Shown piece by piece: positions 52,979-62,132 of a stretch of 64,000 nt of DNA. A program made the position numbers and the translations under genes. Source of the DNA: SHZL01 sp031362985 (lineage in GTDB: Bacteria; Pseudomonadota; Gammaproteobacteria; Xanthomonadales; SZUA-36); NCBI GenBank assembly GCA_031362985.1, contig JANLTO010000032.1:1-64000 (forward strand), given 5' to 3'. The notes beneath the pieces are model-generated. The model saw nothing but the letters and a program-made list of their open reading frames with translations. It was not told the DNA's origin and searched no databases. Position 1 is the first letter of the stretch, and the number at the start of each line of letters is the position of its first letter.

Positions 52979-54856
52979 TTAATCCAGGTCGAGGAAACTC
53001 CGCAGTTGTTCCGAGCGGGTGGGATGCCGTAACTTCCTCAAGGCCTTGGCTTCGATCTGGCGGATGCGCTCGCGGGTCACATCGAATTGCTTGCCAACCT
53101 CTTCGAGCGTGTGATCCGTATTCATATCGATACCGAAACGCATACGCAACACCTTGGCTTCGCGCGGCGTGAGGCCGGACAATACTTCCTGGACGGTACC
53201 GGTCAGACCGGAACCAGTGGCGGAATCCACCGGCGAGGAGATATTGGCGTCTTCGATGAAATCACCGAGGTGCGAGTCCTCGTCATCGCCAATCGGCGTT
53301 TCCATGGAAATGGGTTCCTTGGCAATCTTAAGTACCTTGCGCACCTTGTCTTCCGGCATTTCCATGCGCTCGGCCAATTCTTCGGGATACGGTTCACGGC
53401 CCATTTCCTGCAGCATCTGCCGGGAAATGCGATTGAGCTTGTTGATGGTTTCAATCATGTGCACCGGTATGCGAATGGTGCGGGCCTGGTCTGCAATCGA
53501 GCGTGTGATGGCCTGGCGGATCCACCACGTGGCATAAGTCGAAAATTTGTAACCGCGACGGTATTCAAATTTATCCACTGCCTTCATCAGGCCAATATTG
53601 CCTTCCTGGATCAGGTCAAGGAATTGCAGGCCACGATTGGTGTACTTCTTGGCAATGGAAATAACCAGGCGCAGGTTGGCCTCGACCATTTCTTTCTTGG
53701 CACGCCGTGCTTTTGCTTCACCAATGGACATGGTGCGGTTGATTTCCTTGAGCTCGGCAATGCTAAGGCGTGATTCGACTTCGATGCGCGCCAGCTTTTC
53801 CTGCACCAGCCTGATTTCTACAGCATGCTCCCTGATTCCGGACACCCATTTTTGCTTGCCCCTGAGGATGGGCGTTAGCCAACGCGGGTTAGCCTCGTTT
53901 TCGGCAAAGCTCTTGAGGAACAGCGCCTTGGGCATGCGCGCCTGCACCACGGCCATTTGCATGATCAGGCGCTCCAAATCACGGGTACGCGATACGGTAT
54001 AGCGCAAACGATCGACCAGGTGATCCACCATGCGCGCGGGATACTTGATGCGCAGGAAAATATGCGCCATGTCAGCACGGGCCTTGATGACTCCTTTGTG
54101 CTGCGGGCCATTCTTGTCGTGCAGGCTGATGTACCGTTTGAACACAGCAGCGAGTTCTTTGAACCGCGCAGCGACCTCTTCAGGGTCTGGTCCGGTGCTG
54201 ATCTGTTCTTCGTCCTCGTCCGCGACGTCGTCTTCGTCCTCGTCCTCATCACCGGAACCTGCAGCTTCAAGTTCGTCATCATCGTCCTTGAGTTTCGCCG
54301 GTTTAAGCGGCGGCGGGATCTCCTGTTTGGCCAGTTCCTCCGGATCGATGAAGGTGAGCATCACCTCGGACAAACGCTGGTTGCCTTCCTGGAAAGTGGC
54401 ATATTCCTGCAGCAAGGTGGCGAAAGAGCCGGGGAAGCGAGACAAGGCCTCATGCACCTGCAGCAAACCATCCTCGATGCGCTTGGCAATGGCAATTTCG
54501 CCTTCGCGCGTGAGCAGTTCAACCGTGCCCATTTCACGCATGTACATGCGTACGGGGTCGGTGGTCCGGCCAATTTCAGTTTCGACTGCGACCAGGGCGG
54601 CAGCAGCTTCCTCTACCGCAGTGTCGTCGTCGCTGTCGGTCGAGGCCTCGTCATTGAGAATGATGTCATCGGTATCCGGCGCATCTTCATGCACCTGGAT
54701 CCCCATGTCATTGATCATATTGACGATGTCTTCGATTTGCTCGGGATCGACGATGTCATCGGGCAAGTGATCATTTACCTGGGCATAGGTTAAAAAACCC
54801 TGTTCTTTGCCCTGGGTGATCAGATCTTTCAGTTGTGATTGTTGGTTTTGATTCAT
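52979..54856 (-). CDS. rpoD: Primary sigma factor RpoD (sigma-70)
   Basis: 625 residues, full length. Region 1.1 at the N-terminus, region 1.2 'TTDPVRMYMREMGTVELLTREGEIAIAKRIE', a highly acidic stretch in the non-conserved region (DEDEDEDDVADEDEE), region 2 'NLRLVISIAKKYTNRGLQFLDLIQEGNIGLMKAVDKFEYRRGYKFSTYATWWIRQAI', region 3, and region 4 'LTPREAKVLRMRFGIDMNTDHTLEEVGKQFDVTRERIRQIEAKALRKLRHP'. It is downstream of dnaG with a 75-bp gap, the classical macromolecular-synthesis order. No obvious terminator follows; the repeat element lies just after the stop. Confidence 0.98.
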   Translation of the reverse strand: MNQNQQSQLKDLITQGKEQGFLTYAQVNDHLPDDIVDPEQIEDIVNMINDMGIQVHEDAPDTDDIILNDEASTDSDDDTAVEEAAAALVAVETEIGRTTDPVRMYMREMGTVELLTREGEIAIAKRIEDGLLQVHEALSRFPGSFATLLQEYATFQEGNQRLSEVMLTFIDPEELAKQEIPPPLKPAKLKDDDDELEAAGSGDEDEDEDDVADEDEEQISTGPDPEEVAARFKELAAVFKRYISLHDKNGPQHKGVIKARADMAHIFLRIKYPARMVDHLVDRLRYTVSRTRDLERLIMQMAVVQARMPKALFLKSFAENEANPRWLTPILRGKQKWVSGIREHAVEIRLVQEKLARIEVESRLSIAELKEINRTMSIGEAKARRAKKEMVEANLRLVISIAKKYTNRGLQFLDLIQEGNIGLMKAVDKFEYRRGYKFSTYATWWIRQAITRSIADQARTIRIPVHMIETINKLNRISRQMLQEMGREPYPEELAERMEMPEDKVRKVLKIAKEPISMETPIGDDEDSHLGDFIEDANISSPVDSATGSGLTGTVQEVLSGLTPREAKVLRMRFGIDMNTDHTLEEVGKQFDVTRERIRQIEAKALRKLRHPTRSEQLRSFLDLD

Positions 54857-54931
54857 AAGATTCGCGTCGATGTTAGTTAACTATAGCCCAAGAACCTGCA
54901 ACCGGCGACCTGGCTTTAAGCGGGTTCCGCA

Positions 54932-56683
54932 TCATTTCCTTTCGCCGGCGAGGGCTAGTCTCAGCTCTTGACGACGCAGCAGTAAATCGCGCTGCAATTG
55001 CCTTTCCTGTTCATTTTGATCGATGGTTTTCTGCATCCGCCCTAGGCGGGCTTCCGTCCACTGCAGTTCCAGCCCGGTCAAAGCATCCTTGAACTCGTGT
55101 ACCTGGTGTTTTTCTTCCCCTTGCAGCGGCCAGGTTGCCAGCGTTTGCAAGTGCGGTTGTGCCGCGTTGCCGCGCCACCTTTCTATCAACTGGGCTGTCG
55201 TCATGTTGGGGTGTTTTGAGCAAAAATCAACCAATTCCCGGTAAATTTCCATCCCCTGCAAGTCACAATTTTCCAGTTTCTGCTCTTTACTGACCCACTG
55301 AACCAGCGCAGGGTTCTGCACCAGGTGCGCCAGGGCCAGTCTCAATGGCGTGCGTTGTTGCTGCGCTCCCACCTCGCGCGCCCGGTTGCGGGTGGGACGG
55401 GCTCGCGCCAAATCCCCTGCCCTGGCCGGGGTTTCTTCCAGTCGATGGCGGGCCAGAGTCTGCAATTGCTCCACCATCATGTCGCGAAACACACCTTCAG
55501 GTATGGATTGTAGCTGAGGTTTGGCCAACTCAACCAGTCGCGCCCTGCCATCCAGAGAACCCATATCGACCAGCGAGGTGTAATGATCGAAGAAAAATCC
55601 CGACAGCGGCTGCGCGTTTGCCAGCAAATTCGCAAACGCATCTGCTCCGTGACGGCGCACCATACTGTCCGGATCCTCGCTCTCTGGCAGGAACAGGAAG
55701 CGCGCCTGACGGCCTTCTCGCAGCCTGGGCAGGGTGGATTCCAGCGCTCTCCAGGCCGCTTTTCTGCCTGCATTGTCGCCATCAAAGCAAAATATGACCT
55801 CGTCCGCCGCGCGAAACACCAGTTCCACCTGGTCACCCGTGGTGGCCGTGCCCAGCGTGGCAACACAATTGCTGAAACCAAACTGGGCCAGCGCCACCAC
55901 GTCCATATAGCCTTCCACCACGATGATGCGCTCAAGCCGCGCCTGGCTCTTACGCGCCCGGTACAGGCCATAGAGTTCGCGACCTTTGTGGAACAATTCC
56001 GTTTCCGGCGAATTAAGATACTTGGGGCCATCATCTCCGAGCGCCCGGCCACCAAAACCGATCACCCGGCCCCGGCGATCATGGATTGGAAACATAATGC
56101 GCTGGCGAAATTTGTCGTAGCTGCCTTTTTGCCCTTCGCTCAGCAGGCCGGCGCGCTGCATCAAGGCCAGTTTCTCTTTGCTTTCCCCAAGCTGAGCGGT
56201 GAGGCCATTCCAGCCGGCGGGGGCAAAGCCAACTTCAAACTCGAGGGCAATTTCTCCGGACAGGCCGCGCAGCTTCAGGTAATCAGTCGCTTCTGCGTGC
56301 AGGCGCAACTGCTCCTGGTAATAGCGTTTGGCCGCCTCCAGGGTGGCGAACAATGATTCTTCCGGCGAACGTTTCGTGCCCGCCTCGCGCGGTACCGTCA
56401 GCCCGGCATGTCGCGCCAGTTCTTCAACTGCATCAACGAATTCCAGGCCCTCGTAGTTCATCATGAACCCAATGGCGGAACCGTGGGCGCCACAACCGAA
56501 ACAGTGATAGAACTGCTTCTGCGGGCTCACCGTGAATGATGGCGTTTTCTCGTCATGGAACGGGCAGCAGGCGTGGTACTCGCGGCCGGAACGCTTGAGC
56601 TGCACGTGGCGCTCAATCAGTTCCACGATATCTATCCGACCCAGCAGTTCTTCAACGAAAGATTCGGGTATCAGGCCACTCAT
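54932..56683 (-). CDS. dnaG: DNA primase
   Basis: 583 residues. Zinc-binding domain with C40, H43, C61 and C64 (CPFHDEKTPSF...FYHCFGCGAHG), catalytic core with RNA polymerase motif 'DKFRQRIMFPIHDRRGRVIGFGGR', TOPRIM motifs 'IIVVEGYMDVVALAQ' and 'FCFDGDNAGRKAAWRAL', and a C-terminal helicase-binding domain. Makes RNA primers at the replication fork. It sits between yqeY and rpoD, all leftward. Confidence 0.97.
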   Translation of the reverse strand: MSGLIPESFVEELLGRIDIVELIERHVQLKRSGREYHACCPFHDEKTPSFTVSPQKQFYHCFGCGAHGSAIGFMMNYEGLEFVDAVEELARHAGLTVPREAGTKRSPEESLFATLEAAKRYYQEQLRLHAEATDYLKLRGLSGEIALEFEVGFAPAGWNGLTAQLGESKEKLALMQRAGLLSEGQKGSYDKFRQRIMFPIHDRRGRVIGFGGRALGDDGPKYLNSPETELFHKGRELYGLYRARKSQARLERIIVVEGYMDVVALAQFGFSNCVATLGTATTGDQVELVFRAADEVIFCFDGDNAGRKAAWRALESTLPRLREGRQARFLFLPESEDPDSMVRRHGADAFANLLANAQPLSGFFFDHYTSLVDMGSLDGRARLVELAKPQLQSIPEGVFRDMMVEQLQTLARHRLEETPARAGDLARARPTRNRAREVGAQQQRTPLRLALAHLVQNPALVQWVSKEQKLENCDLQGMEIYRELVDFCSKHPNMTTAQLIERWRGNAAQPHLQTLATWPLQGEEKHQVHEFKDALTGLELQWTEARLGRMQKTIDQNEQERQLQRDLLLRRQELRLALAGERK

Positions 56684-56792
56684 ACGGCAGGCCTTGCGGC
56701 ATCACGCACACACAAGCTGACGTAGATTTCCGCGGACTTCCTCGCGTACGTGATAAGTCCGGTACGCCAGCAATCGCGGCGGCCGGCCATGT

Positions 56793-57239
56793 TCAGGCGC
56801 TGAGCTGGGCCTTGACGGCCTGGCTTACGGCTTTCATGTCAGCCCGGCCCTGCACCTGCTCGCGCAGTGCGTTCATCACCGCACCCATGTCACGGATGCT
56901 GCTGGCGCCAAGCGCGCTAATGGCGGATTGAATCAGGGTATTGAGCTCGCCCTCACTCAGAGGCTCAGGCATGTAGGCCTGCAGGATTCCCAGTTCGAAC
57001 CGTTCTTTGGCAGCAAGGTCTTCCCGCCCTGCCTTTTCGAATTGCTCCAGGGATTCGCGACGCTGCTTGACCATTTTGTCAAGCACAGCAAGCACTTGCG
57101 CATCATTGAGTTCGATACGCTCATCCACTTCGATCTGTTTTATGGCTGCGGTAATTAGACGGAGTGCGCCAAGCCGTTCGCGTTCTTGCGCACGCATGGC
57201 ATTTTTGACATCGTCCTGGATTTGGGCCTTCAGTGACAT
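56793..57239 (-). CDS. yqeY: GatB/YqeY domain protein
   Basis: 148 residues from the ATG at 57239, where family similarity starts (SLKAQIQDDVKNAMRAQERERLGALRLI). Further 'KMVKQRRESLEQFEKAGREDLAAKERFELGILQAYMPEPLSEGEL' and 'DMGAVMNALREQVQGRADMKAVSQAVKAQL'. It resembles the tRNA-binding tail of GatB; its cellular role is uncertain, though it is habitually linked to rpsU and dnaG. The in-frame extension to 57329 is not conserved-looking. Confidence 0.93.
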   Translation of the reverse strand: MSLKAQIQDDVKNAMRAQERERLGALRLITAAIKQIEVDERIELNDAQVLAVLDKMVKQRRESLEQFEKAGREDLAAKERFELGILQAYMPEPLSEGELNTLIQSAISALGASSIRDMGAVMNALREQVQGRADMKAVSQAVKAQLSA

Positions 57240-57388
57240 TTCGCAGTAAGCTCCGCTCAATTCCGTACCGCACAATTCCAGACAATCCAGAATGCAAGGC
57301 AAAGTGTTGGGATTCAATGCCTGGAACACGGGCCGATCTTACAAGGCCAGCCCGGACGGGCCAGCCGGATAACTTCAGTGCATGGGCA

Positions 57389-57604
57389 TCAGTACATCCG
57401 GACGCGGCGAACCACTTCTCGCGACATGCGGCGCAAGTTGCGCTTTACCGCTGCCGCCGCTTTGCGCTTGCGTTCCTGGGTGGGCTTTTCATAGAACTCG
57501 CGACGGCGGGTCTCAGCCAGCACACCTGCTTTTTCGCAGGAACGCTTGAAACGGCGCAGGGCGTATTCAAAGGGCTCGTTTTCGCGGAGTTTTACACTTG
57601 GCAT
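57389..57604 (-). CDS. rpsU: 30S ribosomal protein S21
   Basis: 71 residues, the full family length: 'PSVKLRENEPFEYALRRFKRSCEKAGVLAETRRREFYEKPTQERKRKAAAAVKRNLRR'. First gene of the rpsU-yqeY-dnaG-rpoD group. A promoter candidate lies just upstream. Confidence 0.98.
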   Translation of the reverse strand: MPSVKLRENEPFEYALRRFKRSCEKAGVLAETRRREFYEKPTQERKRKAAAAVKRNLRRMSREVVRRVRMY

Positions 57605-57650
57605 TAATCAACACTCTTTACGTTAATTTGACAAAATTGCACAGCCGCGC

Positions 57651-57680
57651 ATTTTAACAAGGGTTTTATGCATCATGCAA
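57651..57680 (-). promoter_or_regulatory. Predicted promoter of the rpsU-dnaG-rpoD group
   Basis: Read leftward: -35 TTGCAT (57680-57675), 18-bp spacer, -10 TAAAAT (57656-57651). The -35 falls inside the last codons and stop of the ggt gene. It sits 47 bp before the rpsU start. Confidence 0.4.
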
Positions 57681-59346
57681 TCGCTACTGCACCATCCCGC
57701 CTTGGATCTCCTGCCCCCTCAAACTGGCCATCCGCTGAAAATCGCACTGCATGCACGCCCCCAAAGAACAGGTTCAGGGCCGGCCATTCATGCACTTCAG
57801 GCGTTTTTGCGCGCAATTCTCGCAGCGCAGACTCGGCAAAGCCGGCTTCAATACTGAGCCGTTCCTGCTCGAGGTGCAGCCTGGGGGCAGATACGGCTGT
57901 GGCCAGTGGAAGTTCGAAATCCAGGATATTGACCACCACCTGGCAGATGGCGCTGCGGATGCGGTTGGATCCGCCGGTCCCGAGCGCCAGCACGCTGCCA
58001 TCCGCGCATTGTGCAATCATGGGCGACATCATCGATGCGAGCCGGCGATTTTCCCGCCAACGATGGAAGCCGCCGGGGTTGAGGTCTTCCTCACCCAACA
58101 TGTTATTGAGAATAATCCCCGTTCCCGGCAACACATAGGTGTTACCTTCGCCGTTTGAAGCCGTGAGACTTACCAGGTTGCCCGCACGGTCTGCAATACT
58201 GATATGCGTGGTGCCGCGGCTGAACAGGTTGTCCCACTGCACTTCCCTGCGCCAGCGGGCGAGGTTTTCGGGGTCCAGTAATCGCTCCAACGCTGTTTCA
58301 TCCAGTAAGAGTTGCTCGCTGTTTTCCGCCCGTGCGAGGCCAGTGGCACAAAACGCTCGTAGCAGAGCCCGGACATGCCCGGGTTCACCCCAGAGCCCAC
58401 CACGCCCGCTGTCCTGGGGTAGCGACTCGCTCAGCAGCGCGAGCGCGAAAGCAATCAGACACCCCCCCGGCGAAGGCGGTGGGTTGATCAGGCAATGCGC
58501 ACCCCGGTGGGTGAATCGCACCGGGTCGCGTAGTTCAACACGGTATGCGGCCAGGTCAGCCAGGGTCAGGTGCCCTCCGCGCACCGCGCTGTCACGGGCC
58601 AGTTGCTCGCCCCAGGCACCCCGGTAGAGCAATTCCTCTCCTGAGTGCACCAACTGGCCAAGTGCTTCTGCCATACCGGGATTGCGCAGAATTTCCCCGG
58701 CACCGATCAACTCACCGGGATGGGATGGCGATTCAAACAAGCTGAACAGGGCAGAATCTGCGCGCAACAGTGCCTCGAGGATGCGCACGATATAGTGCTG
58801 CAGGGCGTCCACGCGAACGCCCCGTTGTGCAAGGCCTATGGCAGGCGCGAGTACGTCTGCCATGGGCATGCGCCCAAGGTCACGGTGCACCCTGAACATA
58901 CCGGCAACGCAGCCCGGCACGGCCATTGCGCCCATGCCCATGTGAAACTCCTGCGTCGCCTCACCGAAGTTGGCCACGACGGGAAAGAAATCCAGCTCCA
59001 GCTCATTGCGTTTGGTCGCGGGCGTCTGGCAGAAGAAGTCGTACGCACTTGCGCTGCCGTCACCCGTGCGGGCCAGCAGGAACCCGCCTCCGGCCAGGCT
59101 TACCATCAGCGGTTCCGCTACGCAGGCAGCAGCCAGCGCCCCAATGGCGGCATCGAAGGCATTGCCTCCGGCTTTGAGGATTTCCGTGGCTGCGCGAGAC
59201 GTTTCTACATGGCCCGTGGCAGCTATGCCCAATGCCTGTTTCAAGATTGGATCCTGGTTGAAAACGAGCGGCAGACAATACCATATACGAGCCTGGCTTC
59301 CCTCGTCCGGGCTGGTGGGTAGCGTTTCGTCACAGCCATGAAGCAT
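57673..59346 (-). CDS. ggt: Gamma-glutamyltransferase family protein
   Basis: 557 residues. 'GHVETSRAATEILKAGGNAFDAAIGALAAACVAEPLMVSLAGGGFLL' is the family N-terminus. The autoprocessing and catalytic Thr is in 'SRGTTHISIADRAGNLVSLTASNGEG' (Thr379). The later 'ASMMSPMI' and 'LALGTGGSNRIRSAICQVVVNILDF' blocks contribute to the glutamyl site. Unlike the E. coli enzyme there is no signal peptide, so it should be cytoplasmic. Members without signal peptides include cephalosporin acylase-like hydrolases, so the acyl donor is uncertain. It lies upstream of rpsU and divergent from tsaD with 62 bp between the starts. Confidence 0.88.
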   Translation of the reverse strand: MLHGCDETLPTSPDEGSQARIWYCLPLVFNQDPILKQALGIAATGHVETSRAATEILKAGGNAFDAAIGALAAACVAEPLMVSLAGGGFLLARTGDGSASAYDFFCQTPATKRNELELDFFPVVANFGEATQEFHMGMGAMAVPGCVAGMFRVHRDLGRMPMADVLAPAIGLAQRGVRVDALQHYIVRILEALLRADSALFSLFESPSHPGELIGAGEILRNPGMAEALGQLVHSGEELLYRGAWGEQLARDSAVRGGHLTLADLAAYRVELRDPVRFTHRGAHCLINPPPSPGGCLIAFALALLSESLPQDSGRGGLWGEPGHVRALLRAFCATGLARAENSEQLLLDETALERLLDPENLARWRREVQWDNLFSRGTTHISIADRAGNLVSLTASNGEGNTYVLPGTGIILNNMLGEEDLNPGGFHRWRENRRLASMMSPMIAQCADGSVLALGTGGSNRIRSAICQVVVNILDFELPLATAVSAPRLHLEQERLSIEAGFAESALRELRAKTPEVHEWPALNLFFGGVHAVRFSADGQFEGAGDPRRDGAVAIA

Positions 59347-59408
59347 ACTTGTCAGCTGTGCGTGTGAGCCGTTCGGCTGCTTGGACGTTTCTTCGGGAGA
59401 TCAGCATT

Positions 59409-60446
59409 GTGCGCGTACTGGGAATAGAGACATCCTGTGACGAGACCGGGGTTGCTATTTACGATGGCGAGCTCGGACTCATGTCGCATGTGCTGTATTC
59501 ACAGGCGCACATTCACGCCGAATATGGCGGCGTAGTTCCGGAAATTGCCTCCCGTGATCACGTGCGCAAGCTGCTGCCGCTGATTGACCAATGCATGGAG
59601 CAGGCGGGAACGGTACGCTCAGAGCTCGGCGGCATCGCCTATACTGCCGGCCCCGGGCTGATTGGCGCCCTCCTGGTAGGCGCTGCCATGGGCCGCGCAC
59701 TGGCACTCGCGCTGGGTATTCCTGCCATCGCGGTACATCACATGGAAGGACATGTGTTGGCGCCCTTGCTGGAAGCCGATCCACCGGACTTCCCCTTCAT
59801 TGCATTGCTGGTATCCGGCGGGCATACCATGTTGATCGAGGTCTCCGGAATCGGCCACTACCGTTTGTTGGGCGAAACCCTGGATGATGCCGCCGGTGAA
59901 GCGTTCGACAAGACTGCCAAGCTCCTCGGCCTGGGTTATCCGGGTGGCCCAGCGCTGGCAAAATGCGCAGAAAATGGAAATCCGAAAACGTTTTCTTTCC
60001 CGCGGCCGATGACTGGCCGTCCCGGACTCGATTTCAGCTTCAGTGGACTGAAAACCCACACTCGAAACCTGTGGTCACAACATGCGCTGGAGATAGATGC
60101 CAGGCAGGACATTGCTGCGGGGTTCCAGGCAGCAGTGGTGGACACTCTGGTGATCAAGTGCCGGCGTGCCATGCAGCAAACGCGCAGCAAACATCTGGTC
60201 ATAGCCGGAGGTGTTGGTGCGAACCTGGCTCTGCGCAGTGCCCTCAAGCAGGCGGGCGTGAAAAATGGCTGGGGAGTGTCATATCCACGCATCGAGTTCT
60301 GCACCGACAATGGAGCGATGATCGCATTTGCCGGGTATCACCGACTGCTGGCCGGCGAGCATGCCTCAGAGATCATCGCCGCGCGACCGCGCTGGCCTAT
60401 GGATGAACTTCTTCCCCCATTTCCCGCTGCACCTGCGGAACTTTGA
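59409..60446 (+). CDS. tsaD: tRNA N6-threonylcarbamoyladenosine transferase TsaD
   Basis: Transfers threonylcarbamoyl to A37 of ANN-reading tRNAs, with TsaB/TsaE. 345 residues from the GTG at 59409 (GGGAGA upstream), where family similarity begins 'VRVLGIETSCDETGVAIYD'. Metal ligands H111 and H115 in 'HHMEGH', nucleotide-binding 'ALLVSGGHTMLIEV' and 'GEAFDKTAKLLGLGYPGG', and Asp in 'EFCTDNGAMIAFAGY'. First gene of a run with folB and folK, divergent from ggt. Confidence 0.97.
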   Translation: MRVLGIETSCDETGVAIYDGELGLMSHVLYSQAHIHAEYGGVVPEIASRDHVRKLLPLIDQCMEQAGTVRSELGGIAYTAGPGLIGALLVGAAMGRALALALGIPAIAVHHMEGHVLAPLLEADPPDFPFIALLVSGGHTMLIEVSGIGHYRLLGETLDDAAGEAFDKTAKLLGLGYPGGPALAKCAENGNPKTFSFPRPMTGRPGLDFSFSGLKTHTRNLWSQHALEIDARQDIAAGFQAAVVDTLVIKCRRAMQQTRSKHLVIAGGVGANLALRSALKQAGVKNGWGVSYPRIEFCTDNGAMIAFAGYHRLLAGEHASEIIAARPRWPMDELLPPFPAAPAEL

Positions 60447-60472
60447 GCTGCAAATTACAGGGCATTAAAAAT

Positions 60473-60850
60473 ATGGCAATCGACCGAGTGTTTATTGAAG
60501 ACCTGCGTATCGAAACCGTCATTGGAGTCTACGATTGGGAGCGGGAGATCAGGCAAACGGTCGGGCTGGACCTGGAGATGGCCTTTGATATTCGCAAGGC
60601 GGCCGCATCTGACCGGATCGAGGACGCACTGGACTACAAAGCCGTGGCCAAGCGCCTGATTCAACTTGTGGAAAGCAGTGAATTGCAGCTGGTGGAATCG
60701 CTGGCAGAGCACTGCGCAGCCATGGTGCTGCAGGAATTTCCGGTCACCTGGCTGCGCCTGAAGTTGCGCAAACCAGGCGCAGTGCGCGGCTCCAGTGCAG
60801 TGGGGGTCGTGATCGAGCGTGGCATTGAGCGCAGCCCGGATTCCAAATGA
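60473..60850 (+). CDS. folB: Dihydroneopterin aldolase
   Basis: 125 residues from the ATG at 60473. 'DRVFIEDLRIETVIGVYDWEREIRQTVGLDLEM' is the family start; 'DALDYKAVAKRLIQLVESSELQLVESLAEHCAAMVL' carries the Tyr and Glu of the active site. Forms 6-hydroxymethyl-dihydropterin for folate synthesis. Overlaps folK by 4 bp. Confidence 0.94.
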   Translation: MAIDRVFIEDLRIETVIGVYDWEREIRQTVGLDLEMAFDIRKAAASDRIEDALDYKAVAKRLIQLVESSELQLVESLAEHCAAMVLQEFPVTWLRLKLRKPGAVRGSSAVGVVIERGIERSPDSK

Positions 60851-61335
60851 GCCTGGCGTACCTCGGCATTGGCAGCAACGTAAATTCGGACGAGCACATC
60901 CGCGCGGGAGTAATGGCGTTGCGGAATGCATTCGGTGCCGTGGGTTTGTCGCCGGCGTACCGCTCTGCGGCAGTGGGATTTTCCGGCAATGACTTCATCA
61001 ACCTGGCGGCGCGAATTGAAACCCGCATGCAACCGCTGGAGCTCAAGGAATTTCTCAACGCACTGGAAAATAGCTACGGCCGCCGCCGTGACCTGCCCAA
61101 GTTCTCGGACCGGACTCTGGACATCGACATCCTGATGTATGACGACCTGCACCTGCATTGCCCTGCTCTGGTGTTGCCACGGCCCGAAATCCTGCAGTAC
61201 GCACATGTGTTGCGACCGCTTGCCGACCTCGCGCCCGGCCTGGTCCACCCCGCCACGCTGCAGCGCATGAGTGACCACTGGAGGGATTTTGCTGGTGACA
61301 GCTCGGGCCTCGTCACAGTCGATTTACTTCTTTAG
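60847..61335 (+). CDS. folK: 2-amino-4-hydroxy-6-hydroxymethyldihydropteridine pyrophosphokinase
   Basis: 162 residues. 'AYLGIGSNVNSDEHIRAGVMAL', 'FINLAARIETRMQPLELKEFLNALENSYGR' and the signature 'FSDRTLDIDILMYDD', with Asp residues that bind Mg-ATP. Next step after folB in folate synthesis; translationally coupled to it. Ends 9 bp before the convergent pteridine reductase stop. Confidence 0.95.
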   Translation: MSLAYLGIGSNVNSDEHIRAGVMALRNAFGAVGLSPAYRSAAVGFSGNDFINLAARIETRMQPLELKEFLNALENSYGRRRDLPKFSDRTLDIDILMYDDLHLHCPALVLPRPEILQYAHVLRPLADLAPGLVHPATLQRMSDHWRDFAGDSSGLVTVDLLL

Positions 61336-61344
61336 ATCCTTGCC

Positions 61345-62115
61345 TCAGATATTCAGCGACCGGCCACCATCTACAGCCAGGATCTGGCCGGTGACATAAG
61401 GGGCATCAAGGGCGAGGTAGGTCACTGCCGATGCAATATCAGCCGGATCGCCCAACCGATGCAGTGCCGTGCGTTGCAGGATGGCCTTTTTTACCGCTTC
61501 GTCCGATTCACGTTCCGGCCAGAGTATCGCGCCCGGTGCCACGCCGTTAACTCGCACGTCTGGACCCAGTTCGCGCGCCAGGGCCAGAGTCATCATCGCC
61601 AGTCCGGCTTTGGATATGCAATACGCGGCGTGTCCAGCCATGGGCCGCTGCGCATGCACATCGAGGATATTGATGATGACCCCGTTAGCAGCGCGCAGGG
61701 CCTGTGCCAGGCCCTGGCTGAGAAAATAGGGCCCGCGCAGATTGCTGTTGATCAGGTCATCCCATTCATAAGTCCGGGTTTGCCCGACCGCGGTAGGATA
61801 AAAGCGCGAGGCATTGTTGACCAGTACGTCGAGAGTCTCGGTGAATTGCAGGCAGGCGGCCACGAGTTGGTTGACGCCACCGATGCTTGAGAGGTCGGCG
61901 CTGACTGCCTGGGCACTGTCGGGCCGAATCAGGTTCAGCGTGGCAACCAGCGCAGTGGCTCCATCCAGGTTGGAATTGCAATGCACCAGCACCCGGCAGC
62001 CGCATTCATGCAGGTTGGTAGCTATTGATGCTCCGATTCGGGCGGCCGCACCGGTGACCAGGGCGGTTTTCACCCGCTCTGCTTTGTGCTTGGTCATTTT
62101 CCCTTTGTCTGCCAT
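61345..62115 (-). CDS. Pteridine reductase (SDR family, FolM/PTR1-like)
   Basis: 256 residues of a short-chain dehydrogenase. 'ALVTGAAARIGASIATNLH' (NADPH fold), 'NNASRFYPTAVGQT' (a pteridine-reductase-type variant of NNAG), catalytic 'H-A-A-Y-C-I-S-K' (Tyr-x-x-x-Lys), and 'VRVNGVAPGAILWPE', which is diagnostic of bacterial pteridine reductases. It should reduce dihydro- to tetrahydropterin or dihydrofolate, in keeping with folB-folK next to it. Its start is only 17 bp from the ATG of the divergent methyltransferase gene. Confidence 0.9.
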   Translation of the reverse strand: MADKGKMTKHKAERVKTALVTGAAARIGASIATNLHECGCRVLVHCNSNLDGATALVATLNLIRPDSAQAVSADLSSIGGVNQLVAACLQFTETLDVLVNNASRFYPTAVGQTRTYEWDDLINSNLRGPYFLSQGLAQALRAANGVIINILDVHAQRPMAGHAAYCISKAGLAMMTLALARELGPDVRVNGVAPGAILWPERESDEAVKKAILQRTALHRLGDPADIASAVTYLALDAPYVTGQILAVDGGRSLNI

Positions 62116-62132
62116 CTGCTAACGTGTATCCC

